Positions 10,334-22,107 of a stretch of 64,000 nucleotides of DNA are shown here, one piece after another. The DNA is taken from contig NC_052614.1 of NCBI RefSeq assembly GCF_016545825.1, forward strand, positions 57,977,864-58,041,863, read 5' to 3'. Position numbers and translations under genes: made by a program. The first letter of the stretch is position 1, and every line of letters starts with the position of its first letter. The stretch is from Eucalyptus grandis (Eukaryota; Streptophyta; Magnoliopsida; Myrtales; Myrtaceae). The notes beneath the pieces are model-generated. The model was not told the DNA's origin. It worked only from the letters and a program-made list of their open reading frames with translations, and ran no database searches.

Positions 10334-11846
10334 TGGGCAGAAATCCTAGTCGTGGTAAAGATGGATTCAAGTTCAAGAAAGGAGCTTGGTCGGCTCTTGA
10401 AGACAAAATCCTCATCGATTACGTCAAAGTTCATGGTCAAGGGAGATGGAGCAAAGTTTGTAAGGCAACAGGTGAGTCAAGACCTTTAGGATTTTACTTC
10501 TTTTTCTTTGCGAACTGCCATAAGGAAAGAAAGAGAAATTCATGTCCAAAAACCGTACTGTGAATAATAGGAGTGCATGTCTGAACTTTCATAGATACCG
10601 GCTATTCAATAAGTGCCCCAATATGCTGAAAAATAAATAGTCCCACGTTCTAATATGAATATATGGTCCAACATATTGTTTTCCAACACATGAGTGTCAC
10701 GGGCCGACAGTTTCCTTGGCCGCAGAATGGCTCGTGCAACGCCTAACAAGCGGAATTTGCCAACGGGAGGATTCACGGACTGTGACACAAGCATGTGAGT
10801 GTGTGCATGCCAATGAATAAGTTTTATTTTATGTGCTACCATTAAATGCAAATTATAGGACATTACACTGCATAGTTTTCAATGAATCTGACTTATTTAG
10901 ACGTAGCAAATGGTCTGAGAATTTCTCCTTTTATTTTATATATTCTGGAAACGTGCACTTCATTTATGAAAATAAATCCTATCAGTAAGTGCCGATGCTT
11001 ACCTGTTTTGTATCTCCTAAACACTGAAAATAATACATAAAGTTGATGTGCAGGCCTCAAGAGGTGTGGAAAGAGCTGTAGGCTCCGGTGGTTAAATTAC
11101 TTAAGGCCAGATATCAAGAGAGGAAACATATCACCTGAAGAAGAAGAGCTCATCATTAGGCTCCATAGGCTCCTGGGCAACAGGTATTTATACTCTTCGA
11201 GTGATGAGCTCATCATACCTTCGATATTTTTTTGTTTGGTGGAGTTATTGAAGGTGATGATAATTTGCTATGTTATTCACCTTTAAACCAAGAGAGACAC
11301 TTGACCATGTTGTTTCTCAATGCCATATTCAGTTCCAAAACAACGATATTGAGATTGGCACTAGCGCGTGTTGGTTTATTTTCTTGTAGGTGGGTTCTTA
11401 TCGCGGGAAGGCTTCCTGGCCGAACAGATAATGAGATAAAGAATTACTGGAACTCCACCATAAAGAAGAAGCTAGCCCAAGACAACAACGACCCACCAAT
11501 GAACTCAAAGTGCGAGGATGACAAGCTCACAAAGAACGAGCCCCAGGACGAGACCGTGGCGGCCAAAACACAATGCAACGTGGATTTTGACAGTAAGCCG
11601 TGTAGCACAAAAGGTGTTGTTTCCGATAGAATGATGGAAATAGTTGAAGAGAAGGGTCAAGGAGAAGATCGCGAGGACGACATGATTTCATGGGAAAACA
11701 TGATGATGGACCTCAGTTTGGAGGATATGTGCATGTCTGGGAATCAGTACTCTCAGCTCTTTGAAGACAATGAAGATGGAGGGGATCAAAACGGGTGGAT
11801 TTCTGATGAAATGCTGTCTGAATGGGTTGCTGAGTTGATGAGGTGA
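10333..11846 (+). CDS. R2R3-MYB transcription factor with bHLH-interaction motif
   Basis: Three exons: 10333-10471, 11054-11183 and 11390-11846. All junctions are GT-AG, phases agree, and the product is 241 residues. R2 spans about residues 15-65 ([21 protein letters not shown], then [18 protein letters not shown]) and R3 about residues 68-116, ending [14 protein letters not shown]. The R3 helix fits the signature for binding R-like bHLH partners ([DE]Lx2[RK]x3Lx6Lx3R): EL, R, L, L and R fall in place in [21 protein letters not shown]. MYBs with this signature (subgroups 5, 6 and 15: TT2, anthocyanin and trichome/root-hair regulators) act in MYB-bHLH-WD40 complexes in the nucleus. R2/R3 looks closest to TT2-like proteins, but no diagnostic C-terminal motif was recognised; the acidic tail ends [16 protein letters not shown]. 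The start is the ATG right after a GA repeat, at the usual distance before R2. Copy 1 of its last exon lies at 2559-3015. Confidence 0.9.
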
Positions 11847-14030
11847 TGCAACTCCTTTGTGCATTAACTCATTGTATTCAGATCGATTTGAACGCTCGGT
11901 AGGCACCTTGATTTTGGTGAAATAAATCAAGAGTTTCAGTTTTCCCTCTGTTTCTCCACCCCTTCTATGCGTGTGGATAAATTGGAAAATAAATTTAATA
12001 TATATGAAAAGAGATCAATATTTGAAAGAAAATGTAAGTTAATTTCGGAAAGGAATTTAAATGATTGAAAATAAGAGAATTTCACATTCACTCTTAGAAA
12101 GTTAAATATTTATAAGATTGAGTGGTAGTTATCTTGACCAGTTTAGATTTTAAACAATATTTGGTCAAATTGGTTATATCATATGACTACAATACATCTC
12201 AGAAAAGGACATGCACATTCCTTTTATCTATTAAGCCACTTTTGTCAGACAGAAATATGTAATTTATGGAAAAATAACCTTATCATTAACTAACATATTT
12301 ACCGACCAAAAAGAAAAAACTCACGCAATTCACATGGGAAAGATTTTGTAATAGGATTAATTGAGTATAGTATTTAGATCCCTCAAAAGTACGAGACCTT
12401 CTTTATTTTGTACAATGATGTATAAAAAACATAGATGTTCGCAAAAGTATTTACACATTTTACACGTTGTAATATGTTAATAGTTCCCAAATATAGCGCC
12501 CTACTCCCTCCAACGAACAAAACTTACACAAACCCACAAAATCGAAAGAAGAAAAGTACTTGTTGGGCCAACGGCCATGATCAACGTGAAGGCCTCATCT
12601 TTGGCACTGCTCTTTAAATTGTTTAACGAAAGGGAGACAAAGCATTGACTAAATCATAAGACGAGCTATCCATTCCATCTATTCGACCTATATTTGGGCC
12701 ACCCGATAACTCATATCATACATGGGCCATCCTTAGGCTTGACTAAGGGCCTATTTGCTAATACAATGAAGTTCTGAAAATTAACTATTTGACAACTAAT
12801 CAGACGAAATTCATGTGATAGCCTTTAATATATTGGACATAAATTATTTTAATTAAGTGAAAAAATCCACTTGATCCAATATGAAAAAGAGGAGTTACTT
12901 AATTCAATTAGTATAAAACTGATAGATGGCGACTAGAATCTTGCTAAATATAATTGTTTCGATTTTGGGAAAGAGCTTAATAATATTCAGCTATCCATTA
13001 TTAATTTTCATCCAACAACTTTTAATTCTATTGCCAGTAATTAACATTATCAACACTTAAAATTCACTATTTAAATTTTCTGCACTTAATTTATGATTCT
13101 ACCAAACAGGCCCTAAATCTCCGGCATACAAGCAAAGCCTCAGTGCAATGGAAATGATGATAGTACAAAGACATGGGCACTAAAAGGACAAGAGAAGAGA
13201 CAAAATTCACCAATCACGTTAGTCAATTCTCCATGAGCAGCGTGAGCAACGCCTTTGTTGTATGTATGTAGTGAAATCAATTATATAGCACTTTGAAAAA
13301 CATCATTAAACAGTTGGCAATGATGGATGACATAGATTCCTCTTTTCTTCAAGAGAGATCATAGATAGAGAGATTGATTTGTACATTCGCCTTGTCATTA
13401 CATGCCCATCTTGGTCCAGTAAGAAAGGAGTTCTCTTGCAATGCTTTCATGCTTATTCATGAGAGTGATTCTCTCCTTTTGTCCTATTGTATGGAGCCCA
13501 ACAAGAAAACCCATTTCAAGTGGCAAAGTTCGCAGTGGTCAAAAAAAAAAAATTGGATTTTGGCACAGGTCATAGAAAGCAACCCTACTTTAATTAGGTC
13601 ATGAAATAATGTTGATATCTTGGGGCCCAATTCATGTGATGATGGTGATACTTTATGAGCTTGAGACGAAGAAAAAAAGCTGGCTTGGATTGGAGTCTTT
13701 ATTTTTTCTTAGCTTGACCGTGAATCATAAGTTAGAAATATGGCAATCTTAGTCATAAAAACCTCGAATCTTAGCATGACCGTAAATCATAAGTTAGAAA
13801 TAGGGCAATGTTGCCAGTAAGTCACACAGGTTTATGACTATTGTTATATTATTTCAAATGTTGGTGTTGACTTGAACTTTCGCGAGAAAAATAATATGTA
13901 TAGAATTGTAAAAATGATTATTCACATTAATCAAATCCTCCACTAGAATTTATTTAAGACTTTAGTTAAAGTGGATCCAAACTTCATCCTTTAGGTTTAT
14001 CCTCCCCAACTAAAAGAAAACATGAGAAAT
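11337..14030. repeat. Segmental duplication, copy 2
   Basis: This is the partner of 2509-5410. It begins inside intron 2 of the complete MYB gene, where copy 1 meets the LTR. It keeps the empty target site of the MITE found in copy 1, and has a 12-A run at about 13541 where copy 1 has 34 T. Confidence 0.85.
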
Positions 14031-15202
14031 AAAATCACAATAAATATTAAATTATAATACATCTATATCCAACATTTCGAGCATGAACTGGTTATTACAT
14101 GAAAGCATGAAGAAAGAATGTAAATTCCTCTCTCTTGCGAGCTTTCATTCAATGTTAGAATTTTCACTTTTGTACCACTGACGTGGTGTGAAGGTGAGCA
14201 AGCTATTTGCGTAAGATCTTCTTGAAAAAAATATATGATCTCCTCTTTTCCATTTGCTCATCTTTGTTTCTAGAGAGATGGAGCTAATTCGTCAAAATCA
14301 TCTTCTGACACCATCTATTTCACTTTCCTCTCAACAGACTTGTTTTGGTAAATCTTTTCTTTTTCTTTTTTAACAGATTTGGTAAATCTTTTGACGTCTA
14401 TCATTTTGTTTAGGTAAGATTTGACGAATGTCTCATCAGCATAATAATCTATAACAGAAAGAATTGTTGGATATTTTATTCAATTTTTTAAAATAAATTC
14501 CGAATACCATATCTAGAAATTCTTTATTTTATTTTACTAGAATAATAGTATTTATATATTCCTAGTTTTTCTAATAAAAATTTCGTTCCCCATTAGTAGG
14601 TTGTTCATATATTGCATTTATTAATGCTTCAAGTAAATACCCAACTTTGTAAATTTCAATTCGGTTGTATCATGATGATTGGTTAAGTATTTTACTTACT
14701 ACATATTATATGTTACGTAGACATTTATGTCACAATAGTGAAAGATTGGGGGCCTATACTTTAACATCTTGAGAAAAATTGGTCTTAAAATAGAAGGAGC
14801 TTGAGATATTGTTTAGAAGTTTCAAAAACTTTTAATAAAATATATCTTAAAGTGTGATCGAAACTATACTTTGAACTAACTGCTACTGTAAAATAACGGT
14901 TTGCAATAGCAATATCACTTCAACAGAAAGAAATTGAATATATAAACAAAATCATCATAATGCTAATAAATGATTCGAAAGTGTGATGATGAATTCTACT
15001 GGATAGACTAACGTTTATCAGTATTGTCTCAATTGTTTTTGCCTTGTTTTTTCTTCAATGAATCCAAACAGATGTCCACTTTTATATATATAACAAAAAT
15101 AGTTAGCATAAAGTCTTAGTTAATACTAAATGTAGCTGGGATTTTTTTTTTTTGGGTCGAATATAGCTAGGTTGATTGGACAACAATCTAATATTTATTT
15201 AG
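11847..15202. other. Intergenic; MYB 3' flank then AT-rich DNA
   Basis: The first 2.2 kb is the duplicated MYB flank. It presumably includes the 3' UTR just after 11846. From 14040 to 15200 only AT-rich non-coding sequence is seen. Confidence 0.6.
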
Positions 15203-15622
15203 GGATAATATCACAAACCGTCCCTAACTTTTGGTCCAATATACAATTTGGCCCTTAAACTTTTAATTTATTCATTGTAGTCTCTAAATTTTAACCTAAT
15301 ATATAATGCGGTCCCCGAACTTTTAGTTTATTTAATGAAATCTATGAAATTTTGATCATGTTTAATATAGTTCCTGAACTGTATTAAAATTTTTAATGTA
15401 GTCCTTCCATTAATTCAAGACTAGGGACTATATTGAATATTTTCGTGCAATTCAAGGACTATTGAACATTTATCAGTAGTTTATGGACTACATTGAATAA
15501 ATTAAAAGTGCAGGGACCATATTAAATGTTGAGTTAAATTTTAGGAGCCACATTGAACAAATTAAAAGTTTGGGGACCAAATTGCACATTGGGGCAAAGT
15601 TCAAGGATTATTCATACCATTT
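15203..15622. mobile_element. Foldback repeat with long imperfect inverted arms
   Basis: The left arm (around AATATACAATTTGGCCC, then AAACTTTTAATTTATTCA) is the reverse complement, with mismatches, of the right arm (GAACAAATTAAAAGTTTGGGGA, then CCAAATTGCACATTGGG). Each arm is itself built of repeated phrases of the type CAAATTNNACATT. Such long-armed palindromic repeats are common in plant genomes and are usually non-autonomous DNA elements. The superfamily is not determined and no target duplication was recognised. Confidence 0.6.
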
Positions 15623-18600
15623 TTCCATTCATTTATCTTATTAGTGAAACAACACCGACACATATTTTTCTTTCATTCAAAAACCACCTATTTGTGATCA
15701 TATTATTATTTGTTACTTAACTCTAGTCATACATATTTTATACATCTTCACAAGGTAGAGTAAGGCATTATTTTGATACTTATGTTATACTCATAACATG
15801 TTGCTCCATGTTATGAGATGAGAAAAGAGAGAGTGAAATCAAAATGGGAAGACAATTAGGAAAAGAAGGCTCGCCAAGAGATTGATAAGTGTTACCTTAC
15901 CTCCACAAGCCCCCTTTAAGAACCTATTTGATTTATAGTAAACCTAGGATACTATCCTCCAATTGAAAGGTTTTAGCAAAGCTCTACCATCCAAGCGTGA
16001 TGAGCTACTATACTCCCTTACCCTGTGATAGTCAGTTCATAAGTATTGACGTGTAGTCCACCTTCCCAACCAAAAAGGCCCCTTAATTTCCACCCACAAT
16101 TTTCTTCTCCAATGAGTGAGAATACAAAGATGACATTGTGGGGTCTCCCATCTCTAGGCGGATCTTTCGCATGTTTCTTCCTCTTGAGTCTTTTAAGAGC
16201 TTGTTCAAGTGCAACCATAAGCCCCCTTTAAGAACCTATTTGATGTATCGTAAAAATTTATTATGCTAAACTCTATAAGTTATACATGGTTGAATAGCAT
16301 TCCCAAAGAGAATATGAAGTCTTGTTCAATTCCTACCCGCTTAATAAGGATATTCTCAAGAAATCTCTCATTATGGACGTAAAAGAGAGGAGAAAAAAGA
16401 AAAGTTCCATAACATTTAGGAACAATAGAAGACTCTTGCTCTATGACGACTTCTTTTTTAAGGTAAATTGCTCTATGACTTTAAACTTCTTTTGTATATA
16501 CATTTATTCTATTTTTCTCGCCTAGATCGTGAGTATCACGTTGGAGATAGAGGCCAAATGGAGTTGACCTTGAGTCAAAATGTACTAATTACCCCCCAAG
16601 TTTTCTAGTCTTCCACATATAGATTGTCTGCCCTTATGCAAACCAGATCAATAAATTGGACTTAGTCCATTCCTCACTTCAAGCTGCTTTATAATAGTCT
16701 TCCACTTACAAAAATAAAAAATTGCCAGGTGGGTTATCTTTTAGCTACATGTATGAAATGATGAATATTTAAGTTTGTGCTAGTTCATTCATGGTAGGGA
16801 ACATTTTCTCTTAATGCTGGATGTGTGTGGAGAAAAACAAAAGTCTTTCCAAGATTAAAATTGAACTAGTAATAAGTTGGTAAGGAAGATAAAATTATCT
16901 GGTAATATTAGATTTTAACTAGATGAATTTCCAAATAAAATTTTAAGATGGATCTGGGGGAAAGAGATTTGATGGTCGGCCGAGTTTGGTTGGGTTATGG
17001 GTTAGTATGACATAGTAATCTTTTGCTTAAGCATATTTCAATCAAAACTGGGCAGAAGCTTATTGTTAATCAAGTTCTAACTTGATAACGATTCAAGCAA
17101 AGCAATAAATCCGTTTGAAAATGACTATTTTTTTTTTTTTGGTCTGTTTTTGAAAATGACTAATGAATCAACATCAATCATTACATGATGGTCTTTTATA
17201 TGTGAACTTTTGTAATGTAAATCATTTCTTAAATTGGACACCTTTAATCAACCATATCAAACCACTACAAAAAGTGCAAGGCGTCTCTCCGCTTTCATAT
17301 GACCGAATTGCCCTTCTCAATAATGAAAAGTCATGTCCGAAATTTAAAGTTCGTATCCCAAATTTCGTTTCCAATGTCCGATTCCCCTTTAGAAAAGTAT
17401 GTCTTGATCGCTGTATATGCTTTTCGCTAGGAATGCCTTTCGAGCCGACCAACGAGTTTACTGTCTCATCAAGCATTTGTCTCTATGCATGTAAAGTAGT
17501 TGGGTTTCGACCAAAAAAAAAGAAAAAAAAGTAGTTGGCTAAATTGTCCAATAGCCAACACATCATGCGCATGAAATCTCTCGCCATAAGTCTGACTCAC
17601 CGCTAACGAAGCACTCGATTCACACATTTTGTTGTACTAGATATGTGCTATACCTAATTCTGATACAAATTGAACTTATTACTCTCTTTAATTTAGTTAT
17701 GTATATTGATTTTCTCTCATTGCTCCCATCATGAGGAGAAGTAGCTGCAATTAGAACTGTGGGATGAGACTTTAATTTAAAATAACTGCGTCTTGGATGT
17801 CACGCTTGTTGGTATATTTGGTGAAATTTAATTTCCAATTTTGTAGATTAAAACAATTCTTTACTGATTTTTCTACAATGGTTAGCGTTCAATTTTTAAT
17901 CGATATTGTTTTCTTTATGAAATTATAGTGCCAACTTCGGGGTTATAAAAAAAAAAATAGTTCTTAAGAAATCCTAAAATGATTTTTTTTAAAATTAAGA
18001 AGAAAAGCACATTTTTCAGTGAAAGCAAAACGCTAAAGTCAACCGTCAATGAGCTGCAAGATAGAACTATGACGAAAGATGTATTAGGGCTCCATCAAGC
18101 TCGATTTGATTTGATGGTTTCTTCGTATTCTAAGCAAGATCGAGATTTTCTTTTGTCATCAGTGACCAAAGCAATCACGAAAATGAAGCATGCGATCTTT
18201 TTCTCTATTGTACTTCTCATCTTACAGGGCAATGAATTAATATAATCCAGTATCCAATTGAACAACTTGCCACTGAATCTCTCTGTATGCCCAATTGCCA
18301 ATGTAATCAGAACAAGTAGCATGAGATTCAGAGCAAGAAAACCCTAAAACATCAACCCTTTTCCTTAAAACAAATCGAACGATGACAACGCCGTTGACAT
18401 CACAATATGTACCGAGGAAAATCTTTGTGAAAGCAACTTCCGTATTTGCTGCTGTTGAATTTCTTGGCAAATTCAAATAATGTAAACACCCAAAACCGGA
18501 ATCTTCTTTTATCACCGTATTTTCGGAAAACCTGTTAAGCTTGTGCTCAAATTTCAATTTTAGGTGATTGGGTGTTCCAAAAGTTTGACTACTAGAAAAT

Positions 18601-21600
18601 GACCAATCACATAAATCAAGCGTTTTTCATTTTGCATTGCTTCTTTTTCTCATCTCTCCGTAATGAAGGGATGCGGATTTCTACGTCAAACTTTTACCGT
18701 TAAATTCTATGAAATATCCATTTAGTGAGATATAATAATATGACATTAAATGAGTTGAGTCGCAAATTCTTGAAAAGTAAGTCCCACAATAATTTATAAT
18801 TATTCGTGATTGATTCTCATAGTATATTAAAGACTGTCATGCAATTATTTCTCAAAAAAATTAAATCTCCAATGCTTTAAATGATGATTGCTTAAATCTC
18901 TTAAAAGCAAATCGAATTTTAATAATTTAATAATTTATCCATGAAGTGTGTGCTTATTTGCCGATATATAAATGAAGCCAATCACTCGAATAATAAATTA
19001 CCCCAACCTCTACGACCCTCAGTTTAAAACTTTAAAACCTTAATTAAAATTCTCTAATTAAAGTGAGAAAAAGGTTTTTTTTATAATTAATTTTTGTAAA
19101 AGGCAGATGCAGAGAAGGTTCTCATCAAGAACAAGGAAAGGAGCAAGAAACGATGCAAACAAAAAGATTCTACAATCTTTGCAGGAATATTCAACTGCCA
19201 AGATTCGCTGCAACTGCAAGTGCCTAACTCGAGAAAACATCGAAACATCAGATTCGCATCTCGACTAAAAACCTTCGAGAGGCGACGATGTCTATCGTCC
19301 AACGCTACTTGTCATTAGAAAATTGCGCCCCAAATCTAATCTTGTCCATATTTTATATATTTCCTCTGACGGCGACTGATACAATATCTTCATTTGTTTC
19401 ATTCGTTAAGAGAAGATTTGGTTTGCCTCGAATTGACCTTGCCCATGCAGAAATGAAGGAACTAATTGGAGGAGATACTGTTCAAGATCGACACGCCATA
19501 TCGTCCTTGATTTCGCACGCCGAATCTACGCAAAAACCATGGACGATATCTTTGGATTGGGAAGAATCAGATCGTGTCCACATGAAATCTGCACAGCTCA
19601 CTGAAAATTTGTTGCGATATGACCAGGACCAACCAAGAGATTTGATGGTACAGCAAGCAATGTTTAGGAATTCAACAGGCAAGCTAAGAAATTCCAAATT
19701 CTTGCTAAGCTTCGTTATCCGACTCGCGTGGTTTCACATGTCATAAAGCTAGTCTTAGTAAGTACCCTTTGATGAGAGTATTACGTGTCCTATTTCCATT
19801 TCTTATTCCCTGCGAGTCACTTAATAGTTATTATTAGAAAACTTATGTTGATACGTGGCCCCCCTACGAAACCCAATTGGACAGTGATGACTCATTATTG
19901 TCACATAAAGACGTGGACACATTAGCTGATGCGGCCGGATGTACTTTGAACTAAAATTCCGATGATGGAGTCAAGGATCTATGGGGTAGTGGATTACAAC
20001 AAAGATGACATCCTCAACGCTAAAGATCAGCAGCATCTTGTATTTTTCCATTTGCATGTCTTATTCGGCTCGGACAACAAATTTTTTTATACCCGAAACA
20101 ATTGACTAACTCCAGTTTCACCATGCCCAATACCCCCGAAGTCTCTTTCATTATACTTTTATTTTCCATCCAAGGGGAAACCCCACTTTTGTAGCTTTCT
20201 TTACACCCAGATGACGATGGATAGTATGTGACATTGGGTAAACTTAGAATTGAATAATTGAGTGCCGCCCTTGAAGAGTCTCGATCAGAAGAAGAAGGTT
20301 GATCAAAACATTGAGAACCCTAAAGGCCCCCCCAAATCCATACCAAATCTAGGGTAAGACTTGGGAAAAACAATTTAATGATGCGAAGAAGATTACGAAG
20401 TTTAGGTATCTGGGGACCATTTGAAGACGACATCGAGCATTAAGGTCGCATTTGAACTTGCACGCTGCCGAGGGAACCATAGTTTCTTTCTTCTGGACCA
20501 CGTACTGAAGGGAACTTTATATTTAACAAGGACCTTCACACCATCGTCTATGGTTGCAGGCACGACTCAAATTACTCCGAGACTGAAAAGTCGACAAGAA
20601 CTTAAAACCGGCCGGCACAAGAAACAGCTTTTAGCGCACACCGTTTGCTGCTCGGATCTTATGTAATTCACTATTGAAGGATCCCAAATCCTGTTTTTAT
20701 TGTCTTAGTGCAAAAGATATATTCCGTGCACTTGGTTTTAGACATTCTAATGCATGTTTTTAAATCTTTTTTTTTAAAGACGAGGAAGATAATCCTAGTA
20801 GATATAGCTTTAACTCAATGAAATGCCCCCACTAAAATCATGATGTCGGTAAAACGCGAACTAGAATTCGGTTAAGTGACTCAAATGCGATATTATATGC
20901 ACTGAATTGTGTGGACAACAAACCTATATCGGTGCCTATAGACTTCTCATGTCTCATTTTTTTTTTAATGTATGCTCTTCTTTATACAGTTTCATCCCAT
21001 TTGTTCTTCTAATGAAATTTAATGCGACTGGTGCAAATCACAGAGATGGTTACATGAATACATATGCGTACACGCGAGCTTATCTGATTTATTATGTATA
21101 TAGATACTCCTACAAACAAGATATTACATTTATTATGAAGTGGTCCTGCCTTAACAGTTGGACCTCTCACCAATAAAAATATTTATAATTATTGAGGGAG
21201 ATAATAAAAAAGAAATTGTTATGCAATCCAACCCAACCTAATTTACCAAACTATATTATGCCATTGTATTAGGAAGCCTCGGGGACACCATGGTCCCACG
21301 CACGCCCAAGAGAAGGCACTAGAAAAAAGAAAACCTAATACAACAGAATATATAATGTAAAATAGAATTGAATGTTCTTCTTGAACGATAAGATTTTGAG
21401 TTTGCAGTGTCTTGCATGAATTTGCATGGAATACAAAACATGCTATCGTTCATTTTATCATCTCAATGGTTTTTTTTTTTTTTTTTTGAACGATTATCGA
21501 GGGGAAAAAAAAAAATGATGTGGAACTCCACCGGAGTTGAATAAACCTTGCGCTCATAAAATATCCCACTAACCTAATGAAACGGGTAATTAGAGATAGC

Positions 21601-21676
21601 TGAAAACTTGGCGAATGTTAGAAACACAATGTCGTTGTGCTTGTTGGTACAAAGACTCATATTTGTATCGTTCTCT
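15623..21676. other. Intergenic, several unrecognised open frames
   Basis: A 25-base phrase starting AGCCCCCTTTAAGAACC occurs twice, near 15909 and 16219, about 310 bp apart. Open frames at 18237-18557 (minus), 19288-19746 (plus) and 20421-20666 (plus) have no recognisable domain. The 18.0-20.7 kb stretch is somewhat less AT-rich and could hold decayed gene or transposon sequence. Poly-T/poly-A runs occur near 15140, 17130, 17950 and 21473-21487. Confidence 0.5.
19288..19746 (+). other. Unrecognised open frame, possible gene relic
   Basis: This frame can encode about 150 residues with fairly balanced composition and a hydrophobic stretch near the N-terminus (LILSIFYIFPL). It resembles no family I know. 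No splice partner, promoter or second copy was recognised. It may be chance, or a fragment of a gene or transposon; it is listed because the surrounding 1.5 kb is less AT-rich than its flanks. Confidence 0.15.
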
Positions 21677-22107
21677 TAGACATGTCAAAACGGGTTACAA
21701 ACCCATTTCTTAACCCATATATGATGGCATAAGATGTTATATGTGTTAGATATATTCAATAAATGAGTTATAAATGAGTTTAGAATGGTAAAGCCCAATT
21801 TAATATGAATGTTAAATAGGTCACAAATAGGTTTACAATTTACTTAAATCCAATCCACCTCTATGACTCTCTTTTTATTCTCTATTGCCCTCACTCAATT
21901 ACACACTCACTCACTTCATACTCTCACCTCATTTTGGGCATGAATTTTACTAAATTTGGTTAAATTAGCAATATGGGTCAGATTGGATATGAGTTAAGTT
22001 AGGTATGGGTTGCTAGTTTGCATTGTATAAAAACGGGTCAAGATGAGTTAAATTGATCTATTTAAGTTAGACCATTTTTAACCCGACCCACCCATTTGAC
22101 TAGTTTA
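21677..22107. mobile_element. Non-autonomous hAT-like element (older copy)
   Basis: The left end reads TAGACATGTCAAAACGGG and the right end read in reverse reads TAAACTAGTCAAATGGGT, so 10 of the first 13 bases agree. The same family is seen at 61852-62956 (TAGAGGTGTCAAA). Subterminal ACCCAT/GGGTT phrases are shared between the two. The 8 bases outside each end do not match, so the target duplication has decayed or the edges are slightly off. Confidence 0.6.
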
